64,000 nucleotides of DNA from NCBI RefSeq assembly GCF_003992675.1, contig NZ_RZMZ01000013.1:62001-126000 (forward strand), given 5' to 3'. The notes under the pieces were generated by a model. The model made no database searches, had not been told where the DNA came from, and saw nothing but the letters and a program-made list of their open reading frames with translations. A program made the position numbers and the translations under genes. Shown one piece after another: positions 27,541 to 37,900 of the stretch (its first letter is position 1; every line of letters starts with the position of its first letter). Origin of the DNA: Flagellimonas marinaquae. Lineage in GTDB: Bacteria; Bacteroidota; Bacteroidia; Flavobacteriales; Flavobacteriaceae.

Positions 27541-29094
27541 ATGATCAAAAAAACCTCATTTTTATTTGCCTTACTCCTCAGCTGCGGTATGTCGCTGCTG
27601 GCACAGGACAAGGAGACCGTTATTGAAGCGATTGTTACGGAAGCCAACGAAAATTCCCAGCTCGAAGTATTGGGACATGAACTTATGGATGGCATTGGCC
27701 CCCGATTAGTAGGAACACCCCAAATGAAAAATGCCCATGACTGGGCCGTTGCCAAATATGCAAGTTGGGGCATTCCCGCCCGAAATGAACAATGGGGCGA
27801 GTGGAAAGGATGGGAGCGTGGCATTACCCACATCGATATGGTCCATCCCAGAACCCAAAGCCTTAGAGGAACACAATTGGCCTGGAGCCCAAGTACGCCC
27901 AAAAAAGGTGTTACCGCGGAGCTTATTGTTTTGCCAACCGTGTCCGATTCGTCGGAATTTACCAAATGGCTGCCGAACGTAAAGGGCAAACTGGTGATGA
28001 TTTCCATGCCACAACCCACAGGTAGACCTGATTACAACTGGGAGGAATTTGCCACCGAAAAGTCCTTCGAAAAGATGAAAAAGGAACGCGAAGAGCAGAC
28101 TGAAGCTTGGAACAAAAACATGGGCAACATAGGTTTGGACAGACGCTCCCTGCCCATCGCTTTGGAAGAAGCTGGTGCAGTCGGAATAGTCTCTTCTTAC
28201 TGGTCCAGAGGTTTTGGTGTGAACAAAATCTTCGGTGCCTACACCAAAGAGATTCCCACCGTAGATTTGGAACTAGAGGATTACGGAATGCTTTACCGTT
28301 TGGTGGAATCCGGTCAAAAACCACAACTTCACGTGGTGGCGGAATCCAAGGAATTGGGCAAAGTACCTACTTTTAATACCATAGCCGAAATAAAGGGTAC
28401 CGAAAAACCCGATGAATATGTCATTCTTTCTGCCCATTTTGATTCATGGGACGGTGCAACGGGTGCAACGGACAATGGAACAGGAACCTTGGTCATGATG
28501 GAAGCCATGAGAATATTGAAAAAGGTCTATCCCAATCCGAAACGTTCCATTCTTGTGGGCCATTGGGGAAGCGAGGAACAGGGTCTAAACGGGTCTAGGG
28601 CCTTTGTGGAGGACAACCCAGAAATTGTTGATGGCGTACAGGCCGTATTCAATCAAGACAATGGAACCGGGAGGGTAGTCCGTATTTCCGGTGGCGGCTT
28701 TTTGAATTCGTACGATTATCTAGGCAAGTGGTTGCACGAAGTACCTTCGGAAATCACCGACGAGATTGAAACCACCTTTCCAGGAACACCTGCACGTGGG
28801 GGGTCGGACTATGCCTCTTTCCAAGCGGCAGGAGCCCCTGCCTTCAGTTTAAGCTCTTTGAGTTGGGCCTACTGGAACTATACCTGGCATACCAATAGGG
28901 ACACTTACGATAAGATTGTTTTTGATGATGTTCGCAACAATGCCATACTTACGGCCATTCTGGCGTATATGGCCAGTGAACATCCTGAAAAAACATCAAG
29001 GGAAAAGGCGGTTTTACCCATTAGTGGAAGAACGGGTGAGCAAATGGAGTGGCCCACACCGCGTTCACCAGAGCGAGATGGCGGTCAGAACTAA
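27541..29094 (+). CDS. secreted M28-family zinc peptidase
   Basis: The 517-residue protein begins with a signal peptide (MIKKTSFLFALLLSCGMSLLA). A PA-like insert domain occupies about residues 120-260, then the M28 catalytic domain: SAHFDSWDGATGATDNGTG (about 297-315) gives His and the bridging Asp, and GSEEQGLNGS near 342 the catalytic Glu pair. It is an extracellular or periplasmic aminopeptidase/carboxypeptidase. It ends at a strong hairpin terminator. Confidence 0.9.
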   Translation: MIKKTSFLFALLLSCGMSLLAQDKETVIEAIVTEANENSQLEVLGHELMDGIGPRLVGTPQMKNAHDWAVAKYASWGIPARNEQWGEWKGWERGITHIDMVHPRTQSLRGTQLAWSPSTPKKGVTAELIVLPTVSDSSEFTKWLPNVKGKLVMISMPQPTGRPDYNWEEFATEKSFEKMKKEREEQTEAWNKNMGNIGLDRRSLPIALEEAGAVGIVSSYWSRGFGVNKIFGAYTKEIPTVDLELEDYGMLYRLVESGQKPQLHVVAESKELGKVPTFNTIAEIKGTEKPDEYVILSAHFDSWDGATGATDNGTGTLVMMEAMRILKKVYPNPKRSILVGHWGSEEQGLNGSRAFVEDNPEIVDGVQAVFNQDNGTGRVVRISGGGFLNSYDYLGKWLHEVPSEITDEIETTFPGTPARGGSDYASFQAAGAPAFSLSSLSWAYWNYTWHTNRDTYDKIVFDDVRNNAILTAILAYMASEHPEKTSREKAVLPISGRTGEQMEWPTPRSPERDGGQN

Positions 29095-29114
29095 GTCTAA
29101 ACCAAGCATAAAGT

Positions 29115-29145
29115 AAAAAATGCGCCCAGTTGGGCGCATTTTTTT
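29115..29145. terminator. bidirectional rho-independent terminator
   Basis: Stem TGCGCCCA/TGGGCGCA (29121-29138) with a two-base loop, A run on the left and T run on the right. It lies between the M28 peptidase (+) and the convergent minus-strand gene at 29167, and can serve both. Confidence 0.9.
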
Positions 29146-29166
29146 GACTAACTAACTAAAACACAT

Positions 29167-29571
29167 TCAAAATATTCGTGGAGAAGCTACTTGAACTCCT
29201 GTCCCAACCACCTCTTTTGTAAGTATGGTATCGTCCGAATAAGTAAAGTAAAATCCGGCCTGTTGGTAATAAAGGTCGCTATGCGTACAGCCGTTTTTAC
29301 ATTCTTCGGCATGATTGGAATACGCTACCCTTTTTTCATTCATGTATACTTGATAAGCCCGTAGGTTTTGGATCTTTAAGTCGTTTTCAAATTGAATCTG
29401 ATCATTCCAAAAATCCTTTTCGTCCTCTATGTTCGAAAAAGCAATTGTTTGTTCACGAAGGGCATCTTTCCGGGCCAGTTCTTGATAAAAGGATAGGCCA
29501 TTATGTTGAGCCATACTCGCGGTCGCCAAACCTAAAGTAAACCATATCGCGATGTGAATTTGTAATCTCAT
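29167..29571 (-). CDS. secreted protein of unknown function
   Basis: The 134-residue protein begins with a signal peptide (MRLQIHIAIWFTLGLATASMA, cut before QHN). It is acidic and helical, with two Cys residues (EECKNGCTHSD) that may form a disulfide or bind metal. No family was recognised. It converges on the M28 peptidase and is read on the minus strand. Confidence 0.6.
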   Translation of the reverse strand: MRLQIHIAIWFTLGLATASMAQHNGLSFYQELARKDALREQTIAFSNIEDEKDFWNDQIQFENDLKIQNLRAYQVYMNEKRVAYSNHAEECKNGCTHSDLYYQQAGFYFTYSDDTILTKEVVGTGVQVASPRIF

Positions 29572-29662
29572 CTTTCTTGATGTTAATGGATACGTAGTTC
29601 ATTTACTAAAGTTCTGGCGTTTGGTCATGTAACAACTCAAAGCAGGTTTACCCTACCATAGA

Positions 29663-29690
29663 AAATAAAAAAGGGGCTGTTACACCCCTT
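29663..29690 (-). terminator. terminator for ssb
   Basis: On the minus strand AAGGGG (29685-29690) and CCCCTT (29671-29676) form a stem with an 8-base loop, followed by a T run (plus-strand A run 29665-29672). It lies 24 bases after the ssb stop. Confidence 0.7.
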
Positions 29691-29713
29691 TAGTCTGCAT
29701 TCAAATGAAAAGC

Positions 29714-30046
29714 TTACTTGCCCAACATCAATAGTTCATTGCATTTGATCTCGGTGATATATCTTTTTTCCCCCTCGTTGGTCTCGTAGGAGCGATTCAC
29801 AAGCTTACCCTCTACCATAATTTCCTTTCCTTTGGAAAGAAACTCCTCGGCAATCTCGGCCAATTTACCCCAAGCTACAATGTTGTGCCATTGGGTATCG
29901 GTCACTTTTTCACCTTTGGCATTTTTATAGGTTTCATTGGTGGCGATGGAAAACTTGGCGAGCTTGGTCCCGTTTTCAAGGGTGATGATTTCTGGATCAT
30001 TTCCCAAATTACCAATCAACTGAACTTTGTTTCTAAGTGAATTCAT
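29714..30046 (-). CDS. ssb: single-stranded DNA-binding protein
   Basis: From the ATG at 30046 the protein has 110 residues and begins MNSLRNKVQLIGNLGNDPEI, the conserved SSB start. KFSIATNET and TQWHNIVAWGKLAEIAEEFL follow as the OB-fold core. It lacks the long acidic tail of housekeeping SSB, ending at about the OB fold, so it is a short secondary SSB typical of Bacteroidota. An upstream ATG at 30070 is rejected because it would place extra residues before the canonical start. Confidence 0.9.
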   Translation of the reverse strand: MNSLRNKVQLIGNLGNDPEIITLENGTKLAKFSIATNETYKNAKGEKVTDTQWHNIVAWGKLAEIAEEFLSKGKEIMVEGKLVNRSYETNEGEKRYITEIKCNELLMLGK

Positions 30047-30101
30047 AATAGTAAGATTTAAGTTTAACACGTATTCATCGAACTTCCTTAGTCCGACGAG
30101 G

Positions 30102-30109
30102 CAAACTTA
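30102..30109 (-). promoter_or_regulatory. ssb -7 promoter box
   Basis: The minus strand reads TAAGTTTG, a perfect TAnnTTTG, giving a leader of about 50 bases before ssb. Confidence 0.45.
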
Positions 30110-30245
30110 GAGGTGTCCTAAAATCTCATTCGGTTTGTACTTATTTGTTTTCGTTTGTAAACGTATGTAAATACTTAAAACTGTTTAAAAAAGTGACCAC
30201 GCACAAAAAATGGTGTCCTAATCGGCAACCCAAAACCACTTAGAC

Positions 30246-30488
30246 ATGCCCATTCGCAGTATCAACAAATACACTGTAATCAAAAGGTTCAGTTTAGGGA
30301 AAAAATTGTACGACAAGCTCGACACCGTATACGTTCAAGAACACGACCCCATCAATAAGGAACCGCAAAAAGTGTTCAACGGTGAAAAGGAATACGTTAC
30401 CGATATTTCTTCCGATGTGTACTTATCGCTAAGAAAAGGATTCATCATTGACGAGCAGGAAACCTCGCTCGACCCCAAAAACATATAA
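30246..30488 (+). CDS. small hypothetical protein
   Basis: The protein has 80 residues, is charged and has no signal peptide or membrane segment. It contains repeated aromatic and acidic positions (VYVQEHDPI, DVYLSLRKG). No family recognised. It lies between divergent ssb and the dps operon, and is followed by a hairpin at 30568-30596. Coding is supported only by length and context. Confidence 0.45.
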   Translation: MPIRSINKYTVIKRFSLGKKLYDKLDTVYVQEHDPINKEPQKVFNGEKEYVTDISSDVYLSLRKGFIIDEQETSLDPKNI

Positions 30489-30567
30489 CAAGTGTTAACG
30501 TTTGTTAAATATTTGATTTTCTGTTCTTTATAAATTGTCCATTGAAGAGACACAGCTATCAAATCGT

Positions 30568-30596
30568 CCTATTTTGACTACAAAATAGGGCTTTTT
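30568..30596 (+). terminator. hairpin terminator downstream of the 80-residue gene
   Basis: Stem CCTATTTTG (30568-30576) and CAAAATAGG (30581-30589) with a four-base loop and a T run (30592-30596). It is 80 bases past the stop at 30488. Confidence 0.75.
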
Positions 30597-30706
30597 ACCT
30601 CTTTTTGGTATCCAAACACCTATAGCATCAAGAATTACATCGTTACCATCAATCCTTCCGAGCATCCTCCTGTACTTTAGTAGTGAACAAATCAAAAATC
30701 TATTAT

Positions 30707-31201
30707 ATGGAAGCTATTAAAGCAAAAAATAAAACATTTAAAAAATTAGGATTCACTTATTTAGAAACCGCAGAGATTGTTGTAAGTCTAAATACACTTT
30801 TAGCCAACTATCAGGTCTTCTACAATAAGCTAAGAAATTTTCACTGGAACATTGAAGGACCAGACTTCTTTGAACTTCACGAAGAGTTTGAAAATGAATA
30901 CAACACCGTGAAAGAAAATATAGATGTCGTGGCGGAAAGAATCCGTGTGTTTGGCGTGAAAACCAATTTCACCATGAAAAAGACCATGGAGCTTTCCAAG
31001 ATAGAAGAGAAGGATAAAGACTTGTCCGCCTTGGAAATGGTGAGGGAAGTGTTGCACGACTACGAAATTCTTCACGATAGCATGTTAGATGCCGTAAATG
31101 CTTCTCTAGAAACTGGCGATGTGGTCACTGAAAACATGTTGACCGAATTTATGACCGAGCTGGAGAAAAGGCACTGGATGTTCACTTCCTTCTTAAAGTA
31201 A
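30707..31201 (+). CDS. dps: Dps-family ferritin-like DNA-protection protein
   Basis: From the ATG at 30707 the protein has 164 residues. The helices carry the Dps ferroxidase site: YNKLRNFHWNIEGPDFFELH (about 42-61) gives the conserved His and Asp, and EEFENEYNTVKENIDVVAER (about 62-81) the second helix. Family knowledge: Dps oxidises and stores Fe(II) with H2O2 and protects DNA. A -7-like box TACTTTAG at 30673-30680 precedes it. The next gene begins 53 bases later. Confidence 0.88.
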   Translation: MEAIKAKNKTFKKLGFTYLETAEIVVSLNTLLANYQVFYNKLRNFHWNIEGPDFFELHEEFENEYNTVKENIDVVAERIRVFGVKTNFTMKKTMELSKIEEKDKDLSALEMVREVLHDYEILHDSMLDAVNASLETGDVVTENMLTEFMTELEKRHWMFTSFLK

Positions 31202-31254
31202 GTCCTAACCGAACAGTCCTAAGAACTGATTTATTAACCTTTAAAAACAAGACT

Positions 31255-31725
31255 ATGAAAAAGATACTCACTATACTATCATTCGCGACCTTAACCACTT
31301 TTGCCGGATATAGCCAAAGTCAAAATTCTGGGGTCATGAAAGCGACCACCCAGATGAATACATTTACCATCTCTGAAAACGGTGTAGAAAAGGAATACAG
31401 CGTGAAAGTAATGGAACGAAGAAAATACGGTATGGAATTGAACCGTAAAGATAGAGGAATGGTCAATCAAGATAGGAAACTATCATCACCATTAGTTACC
31501 AAATTGGTAGCCATTGATAGCGATTCCGACGCGAACTACGACGATTATATGGTGCTGAAGTACAGGGGCACCGAAAACAATGATTTTGACGTAGTGCAGA
31601 CCGAGAAAGGATTTGATATCAAAGTTGACGATAAAACAATGCACTATGATGTATTGGAAAGCAATTACCTCGTAGACAAGAAGAGTAAAAACTTCTTCAT
31701 TATTGAGGAATTTGAATCGAAATAG
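31255..31725 (+). CDS. secreted protein of unknown function following dps
   Basis: The 156-residue protein starts with a signal peptide (MKKILTILSFATLTTFAGYS). The mature part is beta-rich and charged with repeated acidic/aromatic stretches (DSDSDANYDDYMVLKYRG). No recognised domain. It is in the same direction as dps with a 53-base gap, and a strong terminator follows, so co-transcription with dps is likely. Confidence 0.6.
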   Translation: MKKILTILSFATLTTFAGYSQSQNSGVMKATTQMNTFTISENGVEKEYSVKVMERRKYGMELNRKDRGMVNQDRKLSSPLVTKLVAIDSDSDANYDDYMVLKYRGTENNDFDVVQTEKGFDIKVDDKTMHYDVLESNYLVDKKSKNFFIIEEFESK

Positions 31726-31756
31726 TTGATATAATTTCGTTTTTTGATTGATGTGA

Positions 31757-31780
31757 AGCCAGGGATATCCCTGGCTTTTT
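31757..31780 (+). terminator. terminator of the dps operon
   Basis: A perfect 20-base palindrome AGCCAGGGATATCCCTGGCT (31757-31776) followed by a T run. It ends the dps/secreted-protein unit. Confidence 0.9.
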
Positions 31781-31782
31781 CT

Positions 31783-31815
31783 TTGTTCAAATCGGCAGAT
31801 TAAGACTTATATTTG
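31783..31815 (+). promoter_or_regulatory. promoter of the GNAT gene at 31833
   Basis: A -33 TTG at 31783-31785, then 22 bases, then a perfect -7 box TATATTTG at 31808-31815, 17 bases before the start codon. Confidence 0.6.
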
Positions 31816-31832
31816 AGGCTTAAATTCAACTT

Positions 31833-32435
31833 ATGGACCCTTGGCTACGTCCCATACAACTGGAAGGCGAATTGGTAAAGCTCGTTCCGTTGCAGAAATC
31901 CCAAAAAGTAGATCTGGTATTCGCCGCATCCGACGGCAAGCTATGGGAGCTTTGGTACACCACCGTACCTTCCCCCAAAACCATGGATTCCTATTTGGAC
32001 ACTGCTCTTGCCGAACAAGCCTTGGGCAAGGCATTGACCTTTGCCGTAATCAACAAAAAAACCAACACCATTGTAGGGAGTACCCGCTACTTAAATGTGG
32101 ATTCAAAAAACAAGAGAGTAGAAATCGGAGCTACGTGGTATGCCAAGAAAGTGCAGCGGACAGGCATAAATACCGAATGCAAATACCTGCTGCTCAAATA
32201 TGCTTTTGAAAATTTGAACTGTATTGCCGTAGAATTCCGAACCCATTTTCACAATCATGCATCCCGAAATGCCATTCTGCGTTTAGGTGCCAAACAAGAT
32301 GGAATCTTGCGGAATCATCGGGTAGACGAACAAGGCAACATGCGCGACACTGTGGTCTATTCCATTTTGGACAGTGAATGGAAAACGGTCAAAACCGCCT
32401 TGGAATTTAAGATGGGCCGAAGTTATTTAAGCTGA
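31833..32435 (+). CDS. GNAT acetyltransferase, RimJ/RimL-like
   Basis: The 200-residue protein has the RimJ/RimL-type GNAT fold: LEGELVKLVPLQKSQKVDLV at about residues 10-29, EIGATWYAKKVQRTGINTEC near 95 and the C-terminal ASRNAILRLGAKQDGILRNH near 145. The family acetylates N-terminal amines of ribosomal proteins or small molecules. It has its own promoter and converges on glycerate kinase with a 13-base overlap. Confidence 0.85.
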   Translation: MDPWLRPIQLEGELVKLVPLQKSQKVDLVFAASDGKLWELWYTTVPSPKTMDSYLDTALAEQALGKALTFAVINKKTNTIVGSTRYLNVDSKNKRVEIGATWYAKKVQRTGINTECKYLLLKYAFENLNCIAVEFRTHFHNHASRNAILRLGAKQDGILRNHRVDEQGNMRDTVVYSILDSEWKTVKTALEFKMGRSYLS

Positions 32436-33568
32436 CCTTTTCCCAACCGCAATACATGGGCAAAATTGTAACTGGCCAGTTCCAAATTCTCGATTGTTTT
32501 GGCCTTGGCCTCTTCCAAATTCCCTATTTGATTGAGAATGGAAACCGCATAATCCAGCCCCATCTGCTGCATTGCTTCAATCGAAATATCCACCGACCCA
32601 CAAAATGCCGCGACGGGAACATGGTACTTTTTGGAAGACCGGACTACACCGTTGATGGTTTTTCCAGACAGCGTTTGTCCATCCAACTGCCCTTCGCCCG
32701 TAATCACCCAATCAGCGCCTTCCAAAACGGCATCAAAATTGGCCAGTTGCATCACCAGATCAACCCCAGAAGCCAGCTTGGCATTCAAAAAAACCACCGC
32801 CCCACCGCCAAGACCTCCGGCAGCTCCAGCGCCCGCGATTTGTTGTACATCAACCTCAAAGGTGGATTTCAGCACTTCCGCAAAACTTTCCAACCCTTGG
32901 TCCAAAACCATGATATCTTCTTCAGATGCTCCTTTTTGCGCTCCATACACCTTGGCTGCCCCATTTGTTCCATAAAAAGGATTGTTCACATCACAAGCCA
33001 CCTGAATCTTCGCATCCCACAACTTGGAATTCACATGACCTTTTTGAATCTCTTTTACGTTGCCCAAGTTTTTACCGATGGGTTCCAATTCATCTCCGTT
33101 GGCATCCAAAAATATGTAACCGAGTGCCTTGGCCATACCCATGCCGCCATCATTGGTAGCACTGCCACCTATCCCGAGCACAATGTTCCGCGCTCCCTTT
33201 TCCAAAGCATCCAGAATCAGTTCACCAGTACCGTAAGAAGTCGTGTTCATACAGTTCATCTCGGATTTTTGCAGCAATTTATAGCCAGATGCTTCGGACA
33301 TTTCGATAAAAGCCGTTTGTTTATCATCCGAGAGCAAGTAATCTATTCTGATTTCTCGAAAAAGAGGGTCCTTCACGATCACAGCAACTTTTGAGGCGTT
33401 CAGATAATCCGCAACCACATCAATGGTACCATCCCCACCGTCGGCCAAAGGCCGGTGTATCAGTTCCGCATTTGGGAAAACTTTTACAATGCCACGGGCA
33501 ACGGTTTCGCAAAATTCGCGTCCTGTTAAAGAGCCTTTATATTTATCGGGTGCCAAAATAAATTTCAT
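32423..33568 (-). CDS. glycerate kinase
   Basis: The 381-residue protein starts MKFILAPDKYKGSLTGREFC, the glycerate kinase (GlxK/GarK family) N-terminus. RPLADGGDGTIDVV near 42, GIGGSATNDGGMGMAKALG near 135 and DWVITGEGQLDGQTLSGKT near 283 are family-specific phosphate- and substrate-binding stretches. It phosphorylates D-glycerate using ATP. The start at 33568 gives the canonical N-terminus; an ATG at 33574 would add two residues and cannot be excluded. Confidence 0.94.
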   Translation of the reverse strand: MKFILAPDKYKGSLTGREFCETVARGIVKVFPNAELIHRPLADGGDGTIDVVADYLNASKVAVIVKDPLFREIRIDYLLSDDKQTAFIEMSEASGYKLLQKSEMNCMNTTSYGTGELILDALEKGARNIVLGIGGSATNDGGMGMAKALGYIFLDANGDELEPIGKNLGNVKEIQKGHVNSKLWDAKIQVACDVNNPFYGTNGAAKVYGAQKGASEEDIMVLDQGLESFAEVLKSTFEVDVQQIAGAGAAGGLGGGAVVFLNAKLASGVDLVMQLANFDAVLEGADWVITGEGQLDGQTLSGKTINGVVRSSKKYHVPVAAFCGSVDISIEAMQQMGLDYAVSILNQIGNLEEAKAKTIENLELASYNFAHVLRLGKGQLK

Positions 33569-33691
33569 ATTCACAATGTACTCAAGTTAATCGAGTTAAG
33601 CCAGATAATTTGACCTACTCCGTTTCAAAATGGAATGCGGCACAGGTTTTGAACATAAGGCGGAAGTATTTACCTTTAATAAAACTACATC

Positions 33692-34390
33692 ATGAAAAAA
33701 ACAATCTTTTTTATAGCTACGGTACTGTTCGGCACGGGAATTTTCGCCCAGTCCAAAAACTTTTTGGATACGCCATATCTGGAGACCCAAGCACAGGTGG
33801 ACACCCTGGTCACTCCGGACAAGATTTACCTCAACATCTTTATCCAAGAAAAGGACACCAAAGGCCGCGTTTCTGTGGAAGAGCAGGAAAACCAAATGGC
33901 CCAACGTTTCAAAGCCATGGGAATTGACCTAGAGGAACAATTGGTGATCAAAGATGCGAGCAGCAACTTCCAGAAATACTTTTTGCAACAAAAAGAAGTG
34001 CTCAAAAGCAAACAATATTCTCTATTGGTCTATTCAGGCAAGCAGTTGGGCGATGTAATGATGGCATTGGAACAATTGGACATTGCCAATACAAGTATCG
34101 AAAAAACCGAATATTCCAAAATGGACGAACTGGAATTGGAGCTCAAAACAAGGGCCGTAAAAAAGGCCGTCCAAAAGGCCGAAGCACTAACTAAACCTCT
34201 AGGTCAAAATGTAGGAGCGGCCATACATATTGTGGATAATTCGCAGTACTACCCAAGATATAACCAAGCTCCTATGATGGAAATGAAAGCCGTTTCTGCT
34301 GATATGGGCAACGCACAACCCTTGAACCTTGATTTTGAGAAAATCAAAGTAGAAACCACTGTCAACGTAAAGTTTGCCTTGTCCAATTAA
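33692..34390 (+). CDS. exported SIMPL (DUF541) domain protein
   Basis: The 232-residue protein begins with a signal peptide (MKKTIFFIATVLFGTGIFA, cut before QSK). It has the SIMPL pattern: TLVTPDKIYLNIFIQEKDTK near residue 38 and the domain end AVKKAVQKAEALTKPLGQNV near 155. Family knowledge: SIMPL proteins are periplasmic or outer-membrane proteins of uncertain role. A -7-like TACCTTTA lies at 33672-33679. Confidence 0.85.
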   Translation: MKKTIFFIATVLFGTGIFAQSKNFLDTPYLETQAQVDTLVTPDKIYLNIFIQEKDTKGRVSVEEQENQMAQRFKAMGIDLEEQLVIKDASSNFQKYFLQQKEVLKSKQYSLLVYSGKQLGDVMMALEQLDIANTSIEKTEYSKMDELELELKTRAVKKAVQKAEALTKPLGQNVGAAIHIVDNSQYYPRYNQAPMMEMKAVSADMGNAQPLNLDFEKIKVETTVNVKFALSN

Positions 34391-34424
34391 AGGACAGGGT
34401 CGTATCATTCGAACCTAAACCCAT

Positions 34425-34916
34425 ATGAAATCAACTGTCTTACTTTTTCTCTTTACCGTCGGACTTGTTTCTGCCCAAGAAACCCTGCAACTGTCCGAAG
34501 GACAAGCATATCCCCCGGCCAACTTGTCGGATGTGGCGTGGATTGCCGGTCATTGGCAAGGCGAAGCTTTTGGCGGTACCGCAGAGGAAATCTGGAGTGC
34601 ACCTTTGGGCAATTCCATGATGTTTGTCTTCCGATTGGTCAACGATGGTATGGTTTCCTTCTACGAATCGGGCCATATCCAGCAATTGGACGATTCCCTC
34701 ATGCTACAACTCAAGCATTTTGATGGTAACATGATAGGTTGGGAAGAAAGGGACGAGACCATTGATTTTAAATTGGTAAAGCTAGAGCCGAACAAAGTCT
34801 TCTTTGAAGGACTCACCATGGAAAAAATCGCCGATGACCAAATGAATGTCTGGGTACTTATCGAAGAGGGAGGAAAGCAAGAAGAGATTTTATTTGCCTA
34901 CAAAAGGGTAAATTGA
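34425..34916 (+). CDS. exported DUF6265 family protein
   Basis: The 163-residue protein begins with a signal peptide (MKSTVLLFLFTVGLVSA). WIAGHWQGEAFGGTAEEIWS (about residues 39-58) is the DUF6265 signature, with a beta-barrel-like pattern after it. It follows the SIMPL gene by 34 bases, so the two are probably co-transcribed. No function is known. Confidence 0.75.
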   Translation: MKSTVLLFLFTVGLVSAQETLQLSEGQAYPPANLSDVAWIAGHWQGEAFGGTAEEIWSAPLGNSMMFVFRLVNDGMVSFYESGHIQQLDDSLMLQLKHFDGNMIGWEERDETIDFKLVKLEPNKVFFEGLTMEKIADDQMNVWVLIEEGGKQEEILFAYKRVN

Positions 34917-34978
34917 ATTAGTTTCACAGGAAACGGTTGAATTAGTATCTTTAACGGACTAACTAAACCAACCCTATT

Positions 34979-37900
34979 GTGAAATTCAAATCTCTACTTT
35001 TAGTTTGCGTCATACTTATGGCGTGGCATCCCGCAGATGCACAACGCAGAAACAAAAAATCCGACCAACCCTCCATTATTGTGAACGACTCCCTTTTTCC
35101 GGGGTTGAAATGGCGTAATATCGGTCCTTTCCGTGGCGGGCGTAGTGTCACCTCCTCCGGAGTAGTGGGCCAGCCCCATACTTACTACATGGGAACCACT
35201 GGCGGTGGTATCTGGAAAACCACTGATGATGGCATTACCTGGAAAAACGTTTCCGATGGATTCTTAAAAACAGGAACAGTTGGCGATATCGCCGTTTCCG
35301 AAAGTCATCCCAATATTGTGGTTGTTGGAATGGGAGAACATGCCGCCCGAGGTGTTATGACCTCAATGGGCGATGGTGTCTACAAATCCACCGATGCCGG
35401 AAAAACCTGGAAACACATAGGTCTGGACTTTACACGTCATATTTCTGACGTTATCATCCACCCTACCAATCCCGATATCCTATTCGTTGCCGCTCAGGGT
35501 GCTCAATACGGTCCCTCCGAAGACCGAGGCATCTACCGTTCCACCAATGGGGGACAATCTTGGGAAAAAGTGCTTTACGTGAACACGATTACTGGAGCTT
35601 CCTCCCTATCCATGGATATGAACAACCCCCTTGTTTTGTACGCAGCCATGTGGCAACACGAACGAACTCCATGGACCATTACCTCTGGGGGAGCCTCTTC
35701 TGGATTTTATAAATCCACCGACGGGGGAACTACTTGGGACAAAATGGAAAAAGGTCTTCCCAAAGAATTTGGTAAATCGGGCGTTTCCGTATCAAGGGCT
35801 AACTCGGAGGTAGTCTATGCCGTAATCGAGGCCGAAGGGGAAAAAGGCGGTGTGTACAAAAGTACCGACGCTGGAAAAACATGGAAGCAGACCAATAAAG
35901 ACCGAATCAATATTGCACGTTCTTGGTATTACATGGAAATTTTTGCCGATACCCAAGATGAAAATATCGTATACGTACTAAATGCTCCCGTCACCAAATC
36001 CATTGATGGTGGAAAAACCTTTACGCCCGTTCCAACACCCCATGGCGATAACCATGACCTATGGATTCATCCGAAGAACAATCAGATTATGATCAATTCC
36101 AACGATGGTGGGGCGAATGTATCCAACAACGGTGGGCTTAGCTGGAGTTCACAACAAAATCAACCCACAGCACAGTTTTACCGAGTTATTACGGATAATT
36201 TGGTGCCCTATAATGTTTATGGAGGGCAACAGGACAACTCTTCCGTGGCCATTGCCAGCCGGACAAGGGATGGCGGTATAGATTGGAAGGACTGGTATGC
36301 CGTAGCCGGTTGCGAAAGCGCCTATTTGGCCTTTGACCCCGATAATCCAGAGATTGTGTATGGTGGATGTTACCAAGGAATCATAGATAAGTGGGTAAAG
36401 GCTTCACGCGAAACAAAGCCTATTAAAGCATACCCAGAATTGGGTCTAGGAAACATTCCAAAGGACTTTAAGTTCCGTTACAATTGGAATGCACCCATCA
36501 TCAGTTCACCACACGACCGCAACACGATCTACCATGCAGGAAACGTGGTATTCCGGACAACTGATGGTGGCTACAGTTGGGACGTCATCAGTCCAGATCT
36601 CACACGAAACGAAATTGAGAAACAAGGTCCCGGAAGTGGCCCGTACACCAACGAAGCGGCGGGTGGGGAAAACTACAACACCATCATGTACTTGGTAGAG
36701 TCTCCCCATGAACAAGGAGTACTTTATGCGGGTACCGACGATGGATTGGTCCACATCACCAAAAATGGTGGCCAGAGTTGGGAAAATATCACCCCTCCCA
36801 ATACCAAGGAAGGAATCATCAACAGCATTGAGGTATCCCCGCATGACCCTGCTACAGCCTATATCACCTTAATGCGATACAAGTTCATGGATTTAGATAC
36901 CTACATTTATAAAACATCGGATTACGGTCAAACGTGGACCAAAATCACCAATGGCATAGATGGCGAACATACCTTTGCCCGTGTGGTCCGTGAAGATAAA
37001 AAGCAAAAAGGGTTGTTGTATGCCGGCACAGAAACCGGACTATACGTTTCTTTGGATGATGGACAGCACTGGCAGCCCTTGCAATTGAATTTACCTATTG
37101 TACCCATCAATGATTTGATTATTCAAGAGAACGATTTGGTAGCCGCAACGGCAGGAAGGTCATTTTGGATATTGGATGATTTGGGTGCGATTCAACATAG
37201 TTTAAGTAAGCAGAATTCGCTTCAGATTGTAACCCCGAAACCGTCGTACCGCATTTTTAATGGAAGTTCCGATGAATTTGTACCTGGATTGGGCCAGAAC
37301 CCAAAATCGGGTGTGACCTTTGACTATTATTTGCCCCAAAAATTGGATTCCACAGAACTAAAATTGGAAGTGCTTTCCGGTGGAAAAGTGATACGAACCT
37401 ATACCAACCAAGCACCTAAAGACTTTAAGAGTTGGGCAGGAGGACCCTCAAAACCAAAGGTGTTGCCCGCGGCCAAAGGCTATAATCGGTTTACTTGGGA
37501 TTTTTACCGCGAACCATCCCCTGCCATTGAAAACGTTTTTGGATTTGATGGTTATGGCAGTTCGCGTGTGGCACCGGGCACTTACACCCTTCGGCTGACC
37601 ATGGGTACCGAAACCGTGGAAACCAAGGCAGCGGTATTGCCAGACCCCCTTATCGATGCCTCAGCTGCCGATTATGCAGAACAACAATCGTACTTGACCC
37701 GTATTGATGAAACCTTGGTAAACATGCACAAAGCGGTGAACCAAATGCGCATGGCCAAAAGTCAACTTAAAAGCTATAAGGAATTGCTCAAGGACAACGA
37801 AAAAGCCAAAGAGCTATTGGAGAAAGGTGATGCATTGCTGGAACGTATCAATACTTGGGAAGAAAACCTCATCCAGCCCAAGCAAAAAACCTTTCAGGAT